The translations under genes and the position numbers were made by a program. This document shows positions 55,204 through 64,000 of a stretch of 64,000 bases of DNA, piece after piece; position 1 is the stretch's first letter, and each line of letters begins with the position of its first letter. The notes below the pieces were generated by a model, which saw only the letters and a program-made list of their open reading frames with translations, did no database searches and was not told where the DNA came from. This stretch comes from Bacteroidales bacterium (GTDB taxonomy: Bacteria > Bacteroidota > Bacteroidia > Bacteroidales > UBA10428): NCBI GenBank assembly GCA_016929525.1, contig JAFGIP010000003.1, positions 1 through 64,000 on the forward strand, written 5' to 3'.

Positions 55204-57867
55204 ATGGAATATGATTTTACAGCCATTGAAAAGAAATGGCAAAAGTATTGGGACGAAAACAAGACGTTTAAAACAGAATATCAGCCTGATAAACCTAAAT
55301 TTTATGTACTCGATATGTTCCCTTACCCTTCAGGCAGCGGATTACATGTTGGGCATCCCGAGGGTTACACAGCAACCGATATAGTTAGCAGGTATAAAAG
55401 AATGAAAGGATTTAATGTTTTACATCCAATGGGTTGGGACGCATTTGGTTTACCTGCAGAACAATATGCAATTCAGACTGGTACTCATCCTTCAGTTACT
55501 ACAAAGCAAAACTGTGATACTTTTCGAAGACAGATAAAAGCACTTGGTTTAAGTTACGACTGGGACAGAGAAATTAACACAACCGATCCATCGTATTTCA
55601 AATGGACACAGTGGATTTTCAGCAAACTATTTAATACCTGGTTTGATCCGGGCATACAAAAAGGCAGACCAATTTGTGAATTATCGATACCGGATTTCAT
55701 TAAATCATTAGGTGAAAAAGGCATACGTCAGTATATTGATTCAAAACGCCTTGCATATTATGACAATGCGCAGGTATGGTGGTGCGGCAACTGTAAAATT
55801 GTTTGTGCCAATGAGGAGATATTGAATGATGGTTCACATGAAAAATGCGGAACGAAGGAGGTCGTCCGTAAGAATCTGAAACAATGGATGCTTCGAATTC
55901 CTCATTACGCGGAACGCTTATTAACGGGGCTGGATACTTTAAAAGAATGGCCTGAGAGTGTGAAAGATATGCAGCGTAACTGGATTGGTAAATCAACAGG
56001 TGCCGAAGTTGATTTTATTGTTGACCAGACAGATATTAAACTGAAGGTATACACTACACGACCTGATACATTATTTGGAGCAACATATATGGTTGTGGCA
56101 CCGGAACATGAACTGCTGAACAAGTTGGTTATTGAAGAAAAAATGGCTGAAGTTGCATTATATATTAAAGCGGCTTCACTGAAATCTGACCTCGACCGTA
56201 CAGAACTCGCAAAGGAGAAAACCGGTGTATTCACTGGCAGATACGCAATAAATCCTGTTAACAATGAAAAAATCCCGATCTGGGTTGCTGATTATGTGTT
56301 GATGGGATATGGTACTGGTGCAATAATGGCTGTTCCTGGACACGACACCCGTGACTTTGAGTTTGCTAAGAAATTTGATATTCCGGTTATCTGTATTATG
56401 GACCCGATAAACGCTGAATCCGGGTTGCGGGAAAAAGTTTTAAAGGGAGAGGCTTGCTGGACTGAAGATGGGGAATATATTAATTCATCTAACAGTGAGA
56501 ATGAATTGGATATTAATGGAATGAATAAACAAAATGGTATTCTGACAATTACCAATTGGCTTGAAGAGAAAAATTTAGGAATGACCGCTGTTAATTATAA
56601 GCTTCGCGATTGGTTATTTAGCAGACAGAGATATTGGGGTGAACCTTTTCCTGTTGTTCACTGGGAAGATGGTGAGATAACACTGCTGGATAATGAAGAA
56701 TTACCACTTGAATTACCTGTACTTGAAAACTTTCAACCGGGAGAAGGGGGAGAATCCCCGCTCGCAAATGCTACCGACTGGTTAGTTGTTACTGACAGAA
56801 ATGGCAGAAAGGGTAGACGTGAAACCAATACTATGCCTCAGTGGGCAGGCTCTTGCTGGTATTACCTGCGATATATAGATCCAGCAAACGATAAAGTTCC
56901 ATTCTCCGCGGAAAAAGAAAAACACTGGATGCCTGTCGATCTGTACATAGGTGGTGCAGAGCATGCAGTTTTGCATCTTTTATATAGCCGGTTCTGGCAT
57001 AAAGTATTGTACGATTTGGGAATTGTATCTACTGATGAACCATATAAGAAACTTTATAACCAGGGGATGATATTGGCATTTGCATATGAAACAGATTCAG
57101 GTTCAAAAGTTCCCTCTGACCTGGTTGATGAAAAAGACGGTAAATATTTTCACAAAGAAACAGGTGAAGAGCTTAAACAAATAGTGGCAAAAATGTCAAA
57201 AACGCTCAGAAACGTCGTTAATCCGGATGATGTAATTAACAGTTACGGGGCAGATAGTTTAAGATTATACGAAATGTTCATGGGACCATTGGATGCAACT
57301 AAACCATGGACAGAAAATGGAGTGAAAGGAGTATTCAACTTCTTGTGCAGAGCTCACCGGTTTTTTGCGGATATGAATAATATTTCTAACGAAAAGGACG
57401 ATCAGGAGGTAATGAAGGTATTACATCAGAGTATACAAAAGATTACATCTGATATTGATAACCTCAAATTCAATACAGCTATATCCCAATTAATGATTTT
57501 TACAAATCTGGCAATAAAAAAAGGTAAAGTATCATTAAAAACAGCTAAAACCTTTGCTTTATTGTTATCACCATTTGCCCCTCATCTTGGAGAAGAGTTA
57601 TGGAATTTATATGGAGGTGGTAAAACATTGTCATTTGAGCCCTGGCCCCAGTTTAATGAGAAATTTTTAAAGGAAGATACATTTGAATATCCGATCTCCT
57701 TCAATGGTAAGCTGAGGTTTAAAATCTATTTCCCGCTAAATGCCGATAGAGAAGAAATAGAAAAAGTCGTACTGAGACATGAAAAAGCGCAGAAGTGGAT
57801 CGAAGGCAAGCAAATAAAAAAGGTAATTGTGGTGCCGAAAAAAATTGTAAACGTTGTTGTTATTTAA
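55204..57867 (+). CDS. leuS: Leucyl-tRNA synthetase
   Basis: The 887-residue class I synthetase charges tRNA-Leu (EC 6.1.1.4). It has HIGH motif [20 protein letters not shown], an editing domain (about 240-470) with [19 protein letters not shown] and [15 protein letters not shown], and KMSKS motif [21 protein letters not shown] leucine-specific insertion and the usual C-terminal domain are present. The next gene starts 2 nt after the stop. Confidence 0.96.
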   Translation: MEYDFTAIEKKWQKYWDENKTFKTEYQPDKPKFYVLDMFPYPSGSGLHVGHPEGYTATDIVSRYKRMKGFNVLHPMGWDAFGLPAEQYAIQTGTHPSVTTKQNCDTFRRQIKALGLSYDWDREINTTDPSYFKWTQWIFSKLFNTWFDPGIQKGRPICELSIPDFIKSLGEKGIRQYIDSKRLAYYDNAQVWWCGNCKIVCANEEILNDGSHEKCGTKEVVRKNLKQWMLRIPHYAERLLTGLDTLKEWPESVKDMQRNWIGKSTGAEVDFIVDQTDIKLKVYTTRPDTLFGATYMVVAPEHELLNKLVIEEKMAEVALYIKAASLKSDLDRTELAKEKTGVFTGRYAINPVNNEKIPIWVADYVLMGYGTGAIMAVPGHDTRDFEFAKKFDIPVICIMDPINAESGLREKVLKGEACWTEDGEYINSSNSENELDINGMNKQNGILTITNWLEEKNLGMTAVNYKLRDWLFSRQRYWGEPFPVVHWEDGEITLLDNEELPLELPVLENFQPGEGGESPLANATDWLVVTDRNGRKGRRETNTMPQWAGSCWYYLRYIDPANDKVPFSAEKEKHWMPVDLYIGGAEHAVLHLLYSRFWHKVLYDLGIVSTDEPYKKLYNQGMILAFAYETDSGSKVPSDLVDEKDGKYFHKETGEELKQIVAKMSKTLRNVVNPDDVINSYGADSLRLYEMFMGPLDATKPWTENGVKGVFNFLCRAHRFFADMNNISNEKDDQEVMKVLHQSIQKITSDIDNLKFNTAISQLMIFTNLAIKKGKVSLKTAKTFALLLSPFAPHLGEELWNLYGGGKTLSFEPWPQFNEKFLKEDTFEYPISFNGKLRFKIYFPLNADREEIEKVVLRHEKAQKWIEGKQIKKVIVVPKKIVNVVVI

Positions 57868-57869
57868 GT

Positions 57870-59138
57870 ATGAAAATATTTAATAAGAAAGTCTGGATTA
57901 TAGTGCCGGCAACGATTATTACCCTGGCAGTGCTGGTATACTTTTACAAATATCATTTTTTACCGAAACCTCAATATACCGAGGTTGATACATCTGATTC
58001 GGTTGCCATCAAAAAAGAAGTGATTAAACTTTATGGCATTCCTGTTGATTCATTTGAGATAATAAGAGATATTATTAAACCAAACCAAATGCTTCTGGCA
58101 TTACTTAGTCAATATAATCTGCCTGAAGGAAGTATTGCCGGACTGATTTCTAAAGCTCATCCAGAATTTGATGTAAGGAAGATACGTGCTGGTAACAACT
58201 ATACGATATTTCTGGACCATGATACATTATCGACTTTACGATATCTGGTGTATGAACATACACCAACTGAATATGTGCTCTTTTCTTTTGGTGATAGTGT
58301 TAATATATCGATGGGAATGAAAGAAGTAAGGCAGGTACGTAAATCTGTTACCGGTAAAATAAAGACTTCTTTATGGAACGCAATGATAGACATTAATGTA
58401 GATCCCGTTATGGCAAATGAACTTTCTGATATATATGCATGGACCATAGATTTTTTCGGATTACAGGTTGCTGATAGTTTTGCTGTGGTTTTTGATCAAC
58501 AGTATGTTGATACTTTATGTGTGGGATTAGGTAAAATTTATGCAGCTTACTTTAAACATGCGGGTACGGAATTTTATGCCATACCATTTGTACAGGATAG
58601 TGTTGAAAGTTATTACGATCTGGAAGGTAATAGTCTGCGAAAAACATTTTTAAAAGCGCCACTGTCTTACCGGCGAATAAGTTCGGGTTTCTCATATTCA
58701 AGGTTACATCCAATTCTCAAAATAAGGAGGCCACATCACGGCGTTGATTATGCTGCTCCTTTGGGAACTCCTGTTCATGCTATCGGGGACGGGAAAATTA
58801 TAAAAGCTTCCAGAGGATATAACAAAGGGGCTGGTAATATGATAAAAATAAAACATAATAGTGTTTATACAACGGCATACTTACATTTATATGCCTTTGC
58901 AAAAGGTGTTAAAGTAGGCAAATATGTAAGGCAGGGAGATATTATAGGTTATGTTGGAACTACTGGCCTTTCAACAGGTCCCCATCTCGATTTTCGCTTT
59001 TATAAAAATGGTAAACCAATTGATCCGTTAAAAGTAAAAGCACCACCGGTTGAACCTGTTCATGAACAAAATCTGGAAGCATTTAAAATAGAAAAAAACA
59101 TAGTACTTAAATTACTTTCTGAAGTTAAAGCTCACTGA
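57870..59138 (+). CDS. M23-family (LytM) peptidase with an altered HxH motif
   Basis: The 422-residue protein has one N-terminal TM helix (about 8-26), a LysM/OapA-like region and a LytM domain at about 285-390. The domain shows the zinc motif HHGVDYAAPLGTPVHA (HxxxD) and catalytic-type His in TTAYLHLYAFAKG. The normal GPHLHFE is GPHLDFRF here, so the zinc-ligand His is Asp. Such a change may alter activity, or Asp may still bind zinc. I set the start at ATG 57870, 2 nt after leuS; the frame continues upstream inside leuS. It overlaps the purN end by 14 nt. Confidence 0.85.
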   Translation: MKIFNKKVWIIVPATIITLAVLVYFYKYHFLPKPQYTEVDTSDSVAIKKEVIKLYGIPVDSFEIIRDIIKPNQMLLALLSQYNLPEGSIAGLISKAHPEFDVRKIRAGNNYTIFLDHDTLSTLRYLVYEHTPTEYVLFSFGDSVNISMGMKEVRQVRKSVTGKIKTSLWNAMIDINVDPVMANELSDIYAWTIDFFGLQVADSFAVVFDQQYVDTLCVGLGKIYAAYFKHAGTEFYAIPFVQDSVESYYDLEGNSLRKTFLKAPLSYRRISSGFSYSRLHPILKIRRPHHGVDYAAPLGTPVHAIGDGKIIKASRGYNKGAGNMIKIKHNSVYTTAYLHLYAFAKGVKVGKYVRQGDIIGYVGTTGLSTGPHLDFRFYKNGKPIDPLKVKAPPVEPVHEQNLEAFKIEKNIVLKLLSEVKAH

Positions 59139-59694
59139 TTATTTTTTCTACAATTATCGGAAAATGCTTATACTCTAGTTTATGCACCTTCTCAGCCAGA
59201 GTTTCCGGAGTTTCATCCTTTGAAATTTCACATTTTGCCTGAAATATTATATTCCCTTCATCGTATTTTTCATTCACATAATGAATTGTAATCCCGGATT
59301 GCTTCTCCTGATTTTGAATTACAGCTTCATGGACATACATTCCGTACATACCTTTTCCACCGTATTTGGGTAAAAGTGCAGGATGAATATTTATAATCCT
59401 GTCAGGATAAGACCTGATTAAATTCGTTGGAACCAACCAAAGGAATCCTGCCAGTACGATAAAATCAATATTATTAGAAAGCAGTAGTTTTAGAACACTA
59501 TCTGAATCATAAAATTTATCCTTTGTAAATATAAAAGATTGTATGTTTAATACTTTTGCCCTTTCAAGTACATATGCCTTTGCATTGTTTGTCAGGATAC
59601 ATTTTACTCTGGCATTTGAGTTATTTGTAAAATACCTGACCAAAGCTTCTGCATTTGAACCAGAACCTGAAGCGAATATTGCTAAATTCTTCAT
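59125..59694 (-). CDS. purN: Phosphoribosylglycinamide formyltransferase
   Basis: The 189-residue enzyme formylates GAR in purine synthesis (EC 2.1.2.2). It has NLAIFASGSGSNAEALVRYF, DFIVLAGFLWLVPTNLI, and the catalytic INIHPALLPKYGGKGMYG (Asn, His) with HYVNEKYDEGNIIFQAKC. I set the start at ATG 59694, where the family begins; a longer frame upstream is not conserved. The 3' end overlaps the M23 peptidase gene by 14 nt in convergence. Confidence 0.93.
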   Translation of the reverse strand: MKNLAIFASGSGSNAEALVRYFTNNSNARVKCILTNNAKAYVLERAKVLNIQSFIFTKDKFYDSDSVLKLLLSNNIDFIVLAGFLWLVPTNLIRSYPDRIINIHPALLPKYGGKGMYGMYVHEAVIQNQEKQSGITIHYVNEKYDEGNIIFQAKCEISKDETPETLAEKVHKLEYKHFPIIVEKIISEL

Positions 59695-59785
59695 AAACAG
59701 ATTAATCAAGAGAATATTCCTGGAATAGTAACAGATTTTTATAAACAAAAAAAGCTAATTTTAATCCAATATTTCAATCATTTTG

Positions 59786-59816
59786 TTTGTTTTTTTTCAA
59801 TTATTGCATTTCTTTG
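59786..59816 (+). promoter_or_regulatory. Promoter of acpP
   Basis: TTTG at 59786-59789 is followed 19 nt later by TTTCTTTG at 59809-59816, one mismatch from TAnnTTTG. This is the Bacteroidota sigma-ABfr spacing. The acpP ATG lies 44 nt downstream. Confidence 0.5.
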
Positions 59817-59859
59817 CACCGTTATTTTTTAAACCTAAGTATAATTTAAAATTGGAATT

Positions 59860-60096
59860 ATGTCTGATATTGCATCTAGAGTAAAAGCTATAATCGTTGA
59901 CAAACTTGGAGTTGATGAAAGCGAAGTTACACCCGAAGCAAGTTTTACAAACGATTTAGGTGCAGACTCACTGGATACAGTTGAGTTAATTATGGAATTC
60001 GAAAAAGAATTTAACATTGGTATTCCTGATGATCAAGCAGAAAAAATTGGTACTGTAGCTGAAGCTATTAAGTACATTGAAGAGAATGCTAAGTAA
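59860..60096 (+). CDS. acpP: Acyl carrier protein
   Basis: The 78-residue acidic ACP carries the phosphopantetheine Ser in [20 protein letters not shown]. Length and fold are standard. It is followed 33 nt later by fabF, the usual order in fatty-acid synthesis clusters. Confidence 0.96.
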   Translation: MSDIASRVKAIIVDKLGVDESEVTPEASFTNDLGADSLDTVELIMEFEKEFNIGIPDDQAEKIGTVAEAIKYIEENAK

Positions 60097-60129
60097 ATTT
60101 TTCATTTAGGAAATTAACCTCACTACAGT

Positions 60130-61380
60130 ATGGAATTAAAGCGAGTAGTGGTTACCGGACTAGGTGCCCTGACCCCTATTGGAAATAATGTTAAAGAATA
60201 CTGGGAAAATCTTGTTAATGGAACAAGTGGTGCCGACATTATAACTCGGTTTGATGCCACAAATTTCAAAACTCGATTTGCTTGTGAGGTTAAGAATTTT
60301 AACACTGAAGATCACTTCGACCGTAAAGAGGGCAGAAAGCTTGATTTGTTTACGCAATTTGCACTTGTTGCAGCAAAAGAAGCAATGGCTGATTCAGGAT
60401 TAGATACTGAAAAGGTTAACCTTGATAAAGCCGGGGTGATCTTTGGTTCTGGAATAGGTGGATTCGGGACTTTTTATGATGAGATGAAAACTTACATAGA
60501 AGGAAATGGGATACCCAGATTCAATCCCTTCTTTATTCCAAAGCTAATTTCCGATATTGCAGCCGGGCATATTTCAATGAAATATGGTTTTAGAGGACCT
60601 AATTATGCTACTGTATCGGCTTGTGCTTCTTCAACAAATGCCATAATCGACGCATTTAACTACATCAGGCTTGGGAAGGCCATAGTATTTATAACAGGTG
60701 GTGCGGAAGCTGCAATTAATGAACCCGGAGTTGGGGGTTTCAACGCAATGCAAGCTATATCAACTAACAACGATGAATATAAATCAGCATCACGTCCGTT
60801 CGATGTAAATCGCGATGGTTTTGTTATAGGTGAAGGTGCAGGGGCTTTGATTCTCGAAGAATATGAGCATGCTAAAAAACGAGGTGCTAAAATATATTGT
60901 GAACTTATCGGAGGTGGTTTGGCGGCCGATGCTTACCATTTAACAGCACCTCACCCAGATGGAATCGGAGCAGCTAACGTTATGAGATTCACGCTTGAAG
61001 ATGCAGGAATGAATCCGGATGAACTGGATTATATCAATGCACATGGTACAGCTACACCAAGAGGCGATATTGCCGAAACTAAAGCCGTTGTAAACGTTTT
61101 TGGCAGTCATGCTTATAAACTAAACATTAGCTCGACAAAATCAATGACAGGACACCTGTTGGGTGCCGCGGGTGCCATTGAAGCTATTGCTTCAATTCTT
61201 GCAATTGTAAATGGAGTGATACCTCCTACAATAAACCTTAATAATATCGATCCTGAAATTGATTCAAAATTGAATCTGACACCAAATACTGCTCAGGAAA
61301 GACCCGTAAATTCAGCATTAAGTAATACATTTGGTTTTGGTGGCCATAACACATCAGCAATCTTCAGAAAGATCTCTTAA
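60130..61380 (+). CDS. fabF: 3-oxoacyl-ACP synthase II
   Basis: The 416-residue condensing enzyme extends acyl-ACP (EC 2.3.1.179). The catalytic Cys is in ATVSACASSTNAI, with His in NAHGTATPRGD and STKSMTGHLLGAAGAIEA; FGFGGHNTSAIF is the C-terminal hallmark. It lies between acpP and rnc in the standard Bacteroidota order. Confidence 0.96.
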   Translation: MELKRVVVTGLGALTPIGNNVKEYWENLVNGTSGADIITRFDATNFKTRFACEVKNFNTEDHFDRKEGRKLDLFTQFALVAAKEAMADSGLDTEKVNLDKAGVIFGSGIGGFGTFYDEMKTYIEGNGIPRFNPFFIPKLISDIAAGHISMKYGFRGPNYATVSACASSTNAIIDAFNYIRLGKAIVFITGGAEAAINEPGVGGFNAMQAISTNNDEYKSASRPFDVNRDGFVIGEGAGALILEEYEHAKKRGAKIYCELIGGGLAADAYHLTAPHPDGIGAANVMRFTLEDAGMNPDELDYINAHGTATPRGDIAETKAVVNVFGSHAYKLNISSTKSMTGHLLGAAGAIEAIASILAIVNGVIPPTINLNNIDPEIDSKLNLTPNTAQERPVNSALSNTFGFGGHNTSAIFRKIS

Positions 61381-61384
61381 AAGT

Positions 61385-62110
61385 TTGCATCCTGAAAAGA
61401 GAAATCATAAGAGGTTTATTTTTATCCCTGATAAAAAGTATAAAAAACAAATTAAACGCGTTTTAGGCTTTAAGCCCGTTAAACATAAACTTTACCAACT
61501 GGCACTGATCCATAAATCAGCATCAGGTAAATTCTCCAGTAATTATGAAATTAATAATGAAAGACTGGAATTCCTTGGTGATGCCATTCTCGATTCAATC
61601 GTATCTGAACATTTATACAATAAATTTCCCGATAAAGATGAAGGATTTCTTACACAGATGCGTTCGAAAATTGTTAACAGGGAAACTTTAAGAAATGTTG
61701 CAATAAAAATGGGCATAAATAAATTAGTTATTGCCCACTTAACAAAAGATAACCATAAATCGCTTTACGGTGATGCCCTGGAAGCATTAATTGGTGCAAT
61801 ATACCTGGATAAAGGATATAAAGCTGTAAATAAATTCATTTTAAAGAAAATATTCAAATATTATATCGATCTCGATGAGTTAAGTGAAACAGAAATAGAT
61901 TTTAAAAGCAGAATTATTGAATGGGGACAAAAAAACAAAAAAGACATTAATTTTACTTGTCAGGAACAACTGGATGGTGATGATAAAATTCCCGTGTTTA
62001 TTTCTCATTTGCTGGTTTTTGACGATATTGTTGGCATGGGATTGGGAAAATCAAAGAAAGAAGCTGAACAAAATGCAGCACGCCAGGCAATCCAAATAAT
62101 TGGTTTATAG
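61385..62110 (+). CDS. rnc: Ribonuclease III
   Basis: The roughly 241-residue double-strand-specific RNase (EC 3.1.26.3) has the signature NERLEFLGDAILDSIVSEHL, the second acidic site in GDALEALIGAIYLDKGY, and a C-terminal dsRBD (about 170-240) ending GKSKKEAEQNAARQAIQII. The start is uncertain: TTG 61385 follows the fabF stop directly and gives a usual length, whereas ATG 61331 overlaps fabF by 50 nt and adds residues that merely mirror the fabF reading frame. I prefer TTG. Coupled to fabF. Confidence 0.92.
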   Translation: MHPEKRNHKRFIFIPDKKYKKQIKRVLGFKPVKHKLYQLALIHKSASGKFSSNYEINNERLEFLGDAILDSIVSEHLYNKFPDKDEGFLTQMRSKIVNRETLRNVAIKMGINKLVIAHLTKDNHKSLYGDALEALIGAIYLDKGYKAVNKFILKKIFKYYIDLDELSETEIDFKSRIIEWGQKNKKDINFTCQEQLDGDDKIPVFISHLLVFDDIVGMGLGKSKKEAEQNAARQAIQIIGL

Positions 62111-62117
62111 TCTGCTC

Positions 62118-62540
62118 ATGAAAAAAAGTATACTTAAGTTATCATCAGAAACAGAACATGAAAACAGACAGATGTTTTCAATATCTACCGGTGAAAAAGA
62201 TATTCGTATCTGCTGGATTTTAAATCAGGTGCTGAAAGCAAATTTATTTTTGGTTGATGATATTATTGTCTCTATAAAGCAATCTGATGTTGTATTCAGA
62301 AATTATTATTTTGAAAGTGATGAAGGTATAGACAAATATCACCTCTTTGTAAATCGGGGAAATGGTGCCTTTTTATTTCCTGAATTAAAAAATGTCGACT
62401 ATTTACTCTTAATTAGAAGTGAATCAGTTATCCCTCCGACTGAAGATTTTATTTTTCAGTTAAAATCCTTTCCCGAAATATCTGCTTTTTTGCCTGTTGA
62501 TATACGCAAATTAAAATCGTTCTCCCGTCTGAAGCTATAG
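62118..62540 (+). CDS. IPExxxVDY-family protein
   Basis: The 140-residue protein has the family mark near the middle, LFPELKNVDYLLLIRSES, and SFPEISAFLPVDIRKLKS at the C-terminus. The family is confined to Bacteroidota and has unknown function; its gene usually follows rnc, as here. I set the start at ATG 62118, just after the rnc stop. Confidence 0.85.
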   Translation: MKKSILKLSSETEHENRQMFSISTGEKDIRICWILNQVLKANLFLVDDIIVSIKQSDVVFRNYYFESDEGIDKYHLFVNRGNGAFLFPELKNVDYLLLIRSESVIPPTEDFIFQLKSFPEISAFLPVDIRKLKSFSRLKL

Positions 62541-62565
62541 TTTTAAATAATTTGCTATAATTCTT

Positions 62566-62581
62566 AGTGATTAATATCACC
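62566..62581. promoter_or_regulatory. Near-palindrome like the CRP/FNR-type sites at the YfiR genes
   Basis: AGTGATTAATATCACC matches the site at 5950-5965 in 15 of 16 bases; the central 14 bases GTGATTAATATCAC form a perfect palindrome. It lies 109 bp before the kinase ATG at 62691. The same regulator may act on all three genes. Confidence 0.45.
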
Positions 62582-62690
62582 TAATCAGTATATAATATAT
62601 CATATCTCCGGGGACCTTTAAGAATGAGGCATAGAGTAATTTTGTTTTATCTGAATTCAATCAGGGAACCTGATCAAATATTATTATTCG

Positions 62691-64000
62691 ATGTTGGGCA
62701 GTTCGGAGGATTATATCAAACTTTTATTAGGCAATGAAGATTGGTTAATGTCACGTGTCTTGATGTATGCAAAGAAGCAGGGTTATGCAAAGTATACATC
62801 AACGTTACAGGAAGCATGGAGGTTATCGATAAGTGGTCTTACAGAGTCTTTAGTAATGGCAGTGAAAACCTTCGATATAGTCCCGCCAGAATTAAATCCG
62901 GACGCAAGTTATACAGACGACCCGGTTTCAAGATTTGGAGTTATTGAAGCCAAGCGACACCGTGAAAGAGGAGTTACTCTCAGTATGTTTCTGGGGCTTA
63001 TGAAATACTATCGTCAGTCATATCTCGATCTTATTAATGCCTCCGGAAATTCGAAACAATTAAAACAAAGATTTAATTTATTTACTGACAGATGTTTCGA
63101 CAGAATAGAAATTGGTTATGTGAATGAATGGACTCATACCCCTGAAGAAAAAATATTTCAGGAACTCCAGGACACCAACAGAAAGATTGTTAATGAAAAG
63201 AATAGATATCTGACAATATTCGAGAGTTTGTTTGCTCCAATAATTCTCTTAGACGATCATAATAAAATTGTTAACTTCAATTTAGCAGCATCCAGACTAT
63301 TTACCGATATTAAAATTGCAGGAACTCTTTATTATAATAAAGAACAGGCTTCGGAAGCATTACAAATTGTTGAAGATAAACTGAATGAGCTTGTAAAATC
63401 TAACAATGAATTACTGAAATTCGAAACTTATATTAATACCAATGTAGGTGAAAGATATTTCCAGGTTTTATTAAAAAAAATGTTGGATGTGAGTGAAAAG
63501 TTCAAGGGTACAATAATTATGCTTGATGACCTCACAAATCGTATTGAAACTGAAAAACATCTGCAGATAGCTAAGGTGAAAGCAGAAGAGGCTGACAGAC
63601 TAAAAACAGCATTTCTGGCAAATATGTCTCACGAAATCAGGACTCCGATGAATGCAATAATTGGTTTTACCGAATTATTAATTTCATCCAGTTATAACAA
63701 GAAAGAACGTAAAGATTATCTGAATCTGATCCGGAAAAGTAGTGCCGATCTTTTAAATATAATTGAAGATATTATTGATGTCGCAAAAATAGAATCGAAA
63801 CAAATAAGAATTAAATATAAGATCTGCAATCCGTTTGATATTCTGCAGGATCTTCAGGCTGTTTATTATGAAACCCTTCGACGATATGGTACAAATGATG
63901 ATGTTGAACTAATAATAAAAGTTAAACAGGAAGAAAGGAATATTACATTATATACCGACTGTGAAAGGTTAAAACAGGTTATGACAAATTTGTTGAATAA
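62691..64000 (+). CDS. PAS histidine kinase with RsbRD-like N-terminus (cut by window end)
   Basis: The frame is open from ATG 62691 to the window end (over 436 residues, no stop seen). The first 150 residues are helical and resemble RsbRD-type sensor domains (EAKRHRERGVTLSMFLGLMK, RFNLFTDRCFDRIEIGY). A PAS-like region (about 165-280) with YLTIFESLFAPIILLDDHNK leads to HisKA (ANMSHEIRTPMNAIIGFTEL; His is the phosphoacceptor) and the start of an HATPase_c domain. It is cytoplasmic, as no TM helix is visible. The 3' end lies outside the window. Confidence 0.88.
   Translation, partial: MLGSSEDYIKLLLGNEDWLMSRVLMYAKKQGYAKYTSTLQEAWRLSISGLTESLVMAVKTFDIVPPELNPDASYTDDPVSRFGVIEAKRHRERGVTLSMFLGLMKYYRQSYLDLINASGNSKQLKQRFNLFTDRCFDRIEIGYVNEWTHTPEEKIFQELQDTNRKIVNEKNRYLTIFESLFAPIILLDDHNKIVNFNLAASRLFTDIKIAGTLYYNKEQASEALQIVEDKLNELVKSNNELLKFETYINTNVGERYFQVLLKKMLDVSEKFKGTIIMLDDLTNRIETEKHLQIAKVKAEEADRLKTAFLANMSHEIRTPMNAIIGFTELLISSSYNKKERKDYLNLIRKSSADLLNIIEDIIDVAKIESKQIRIKYKICNPFDILQDLQAVYYETLRRYGTNDDVELIIKVKQEERNITLYTDCERLKQVMTNLLN

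Noticed and set aside
62741..62947. 68-codon frame inside the kinase gene
   Set aside because: It is out of frame with the long open kinase frame starting at 62691.

Overview
The window is AT-rich chromosomal DNA from a member of the Bacteroidota, probably a Bacteroidales-like lineage; I cannot place it more precisely. The evidence is an IPExxxVDY-family protein next to rnc/fabF/acpP, a TonB receptor paired with a DUF4249 lipoprotein, a Reg_prop/Y_Y_Y hybrid histidine kinase, paired exbD genes behind exbB, promoter-like TTTG/TAnnTTTG boxes, and few Shine-Dalgarno sequences.

Layout. 1-1.5 kb is a small accessory patch: a perfect 42-bp palindrome, a startless gene remnant, and an XRE regulator/ImmA-like metalloprotease pair with an inverted-repeat operator. 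1.6-2.1 kb holds tRNA-fMet and a hairpin-rich insert ending in a tRNA fragment. 2.1-7.3 kb carries a membrane zinc protease, an S15/CocE-type hydrolase, glycerate kinase and two YfiR-like genes that share a 16-bp palindrome upstream. 7.4-14 kb is a minus-strand operon for glucosylglycerate-type solutes: two GT4 glycosyltransferases, a HAD phosphatase, a GpgS-like synthase and a GH13_18 phosphorylase. 14-18.8 kb has a RidA remnant, an LpxR-like protein, tRNA-Gln, glnS, folB and a short CWC gene. 18.8-25.6 kb has modABC, a fused otsAB and a divergent GH15 gene. 25.8-29.7 kb is the giant hybrid kinase. 30-38.9 kb contains a small WM-repeat exported protein, a SUI1-like factor, a flavodoxin/two-TM/SOR-like trio, a GNAT enzyme and a TonB receptor operon. 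39-50.1 kb is mostly housekeeping: lepA, an LTA-synthase-like enzyme, a flavin reductase, aspS, tadA, dprA, tatD-like and ansA. 50.2-55.1 kb has tRNA-Ser, an exbB/exbD cluster, a beta-helix lipoprotein, a GIY-YIG gene and tRNA-Arg. 55.2-64 kb has leuS, an M23 peptidase, purN, acpP-fabF-rnc, the IPExxxVDY gene and a histidine kinase cut by the window end.

How it fits together. The glucosylglycerate operon, glycerate kinase and the trehalose genes suggest a cell that makes and recycles compatible solutes; phosphorolysis of glucosylglycerate would release glycerate for the kinase.

The most unusual signal concerns the tRNA genes. All four intact tRNA genes (fMet, Gln, Ser, Arg) have a nearby partial copy of themselves, separated by an insert. 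In a consistent orientation each locus reads [intact tRNA] - [insert] - [copy of the tRNA end that borders the insert]. Three inserts are full of nested hairpins; the one at tRNA-Arg carries an intact GIY-YIG endonuclease gene. The fMet and Ser inserts end with the same arrangement: hairpin, 8 nt starting AGGA, hairpin, 3 nt, tRNA fragment. I propose a family of tRNA-gene-targeting elements, with a GIY-YIG nuclease as the autonomous form and hairpin inserts as decayed or non-autonomous forms. This is inference and needs genome-wide comparison.
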